From Fibrobacter sp. (lineage in GTDB: Bacteria > Fibrobacterota > Fibrobacteria > Fibrobacterales > Fibrobacteraceae), in contig JAEDLI010000059.1 in assembly GCA_016295375.1 (NCBI GenBank), positions 1 to 14,585 of the forward strand: a stretch of 14,585 nucleotides of DNA. Reading direction: 5' to 3'. The number at the start of each line of letters is the position of its first letter. Position 1 is the stretch's first letter. Positions 13,961 through 14,585 of this stretch are shown piece after piece. The notes beneath the pieces are model-generated. The model was not told the origin of the DNA. It saw nothing but the letters and a program-made list of their open reading frames with translations, and did not search any database. Both the position numbers and the translations under genes were made by a program.

Positions 13961-13966
13961 TATTTT
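13961..13966 (+). promoter_or_regulatory. Candidate -10 element of lptE (TATTTT)
   Basis: TATTTTCTAG ends shortly before the lptE ATG, the hexamer being 13 bases away. It resembles TATATTCTAG before sfsA. No clear -35 or Shine-Dalgarno sequence is present. Confidence 0.3.
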
Positions 13967-13979
13967 CTAGATTTAAGCC

Positions 13980-14495
13980 ATGCTTTTTGCAAGATGCTTA
14001 TTTCGGTTAGTGCCCATGTTTTTGGCAGTCCTATTGGCATGCCTCCTTTCGGGCTGTTACAGCTTTACGGCGTCCACGCTGCCAAGCCACATCAAGACGG
14101 TTCAGATTCACGAGGTGGAGGACAAGACTTTGGATCCGGTGCTGGCCAACAACATCCGCGCAGGCGTGCTGGACATGTTCAAGAGCAACGCGGGCGGTGT
14201 CCGTATTGTGAACGAGAATGCCAACGCCGATTTCGAGATGACTCTTCTCAGCTACACCAACAAGCCCGAAAACTACAACAGCTCGAGTGACGTAGAGACT
14301 TACCGCGTCACCATCCGGGTGAGCGTCAAGTTCTACGATAATGTAAAAGACAAGATTATCTACGAGAACAAGTCCCTTTCGGCGGATGGAACCTACGATG
14401 TGGCCAAGAACGAATCCGAAGACCGCCACGGCCAGGCCCGCGCCATCGAGAAACTGCAAGACCTGATCGTAGCCAATGCTCTTGCAAAGTGGTAA
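13980..14495 (+). CDS. lptE: LPS-assembly lipoprotein LptE family
   Basis: A 171-residue lipoprotein with the lipobox LSGC at residues 23-26, Cys26 being the lipidated residue. The start of the mature part, CYSFTASTLPSHIKTVQI, followed by VEDKTLDPVLANNIRAGVLDMF, matches the LptE family as seen in FCB and other bacteria, where LptE plugs the outer-membrane translocon LptD and helps insert lipopolysaccharide. The remainder (VRIVNENANADFEMTLLSY ... TYRVTIRVSVKFYDNVKDKIIYENKSL) is the alternating-strand pattern of the family and ends in a helix with EKLQDLI. Length is normal. The ATG at 13980 lacks a clear Shine-Dalgarno sequence; the ATG at 14016 would also give a complete signal peptide (MFLAVLLACLLSGC). 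No other lpt gene lies in the window. Confidence 0.82.
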   Translation: MLFARCLFRLVPMFLAVLLACLLSGCYSFTASTLPSHIKTVQIHEVEDKTLDPVLANNIRAGVLDMFKSNAGGVRIVNENANADFEMTLLSYTNKPENYNSSSDVETYRVTIRVSVKFYDNVKDKIIYENKSLSADGTYDVAKNESEDRHGQARAIEKLQDLIVANALAKW

Positions 14496-14496
14496 A

Positions 14497-14585
14497 CAGT
14501 GATGAGTCGTGAGTCATGAGTTGTGAGGTGTGAGATATGAGGCACGAACCTCAAAGGGAGCCTTTGGCGACCGAGCTCACACCTC
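14497..14585. repeat. Degenerate GTGAG repeats and a ten-base inverted repeat at the right edge
   Basis: After the lptE stop the sequence runs through imperfect units such as GTGAGTCAT, GAGTTGTGAG and GTGTGAG (about 14498-14540). GAGGTGTGAG (14525-14534) is the exact inverse of CTCACACCTC (14576-14585), with smaller hairpins GAGG/CCTC and AAAGG/CCTTT between them. The window ends on the right arm, so the element may continue. It has no coding potential that I can recognise. Confidence 0.55.

Overview
The window looks like chromosomal DNA of a Gram-negative bacterium of the Fibrobacter type (phylum Fibrobacterota, FCB superphylum). This is inferred from gene content: two long-tailed type IV pilin-like proteins with the N-terminus MKKGFTLIE, lipoproteins with LSAC-GDD-poly-Ser or LSGC lipoboxes, an FCB-style LptE, an outer-membrane TonB-dependent receptor, and palindromic or degenerate intergenic repeats. 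No phage, transposase, CRISPR or rRNA is visible. Most genes are ordinary housekeeping genes.

Layout. 1-120: two intrinsic terminators, the first for something off the left edge. 117-189 (-): tRNA-Glu(TTC). 270-2331 (-): a likely putP-fabZ transcription unit. 2414-4053: sfsA (+) and nudC (-), convergent, with stop codons that overlap by four bases. 4148-6247 (-): two tandem paralogous type IV pilin-like genes, each followed by its own terminator. 6443-9895 (+): a cobalamin riboswitch, a BtuB-like TonB-dependent receptor and a beta-propeller lipoprotein, closed by a terminator. 9972-11646 (+): an inositol-monophosphatase-family gene and a Cof-type HAD phosphatase, ending in a terminator that lies inside the 3' end of the convergent pflA. 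11671-13770 (-): pflA and serS. 13980-14495 (+): lptE. Repeat-rich spacers flank lptE.

The most interesting block is 6443-9895. A B12-sensing RNA precedes a BtuB-like receptor, and 67 bases after the receptor comes a lipoprotein whose mature part looks like a beta-propeller. This is the architecture of the Bacteroidota BtuB-BtuG system, in which a surface propeller lipoprotein captures vitamin B12 and hands it to BtuB. I propose that the lipoprotein is the Fibrobacter counterpart. Its signal peptide also appears to carry a translated copy of a dispersed palindromic repeat.

Two other points stand out. The tandem pilins share a core with four conserved cysteines but have unrelated tails: one Ser/Gly-rich with a calcium-loop-like motif, the other Pro/Glu/Gln-rich ending in a Cys-rich knob. 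Several genes have a TATATT-like hexamer only 10-29 bases before the start codon and a weak or absent Shine-Dalgarno sequence, suggesting very short leaders.
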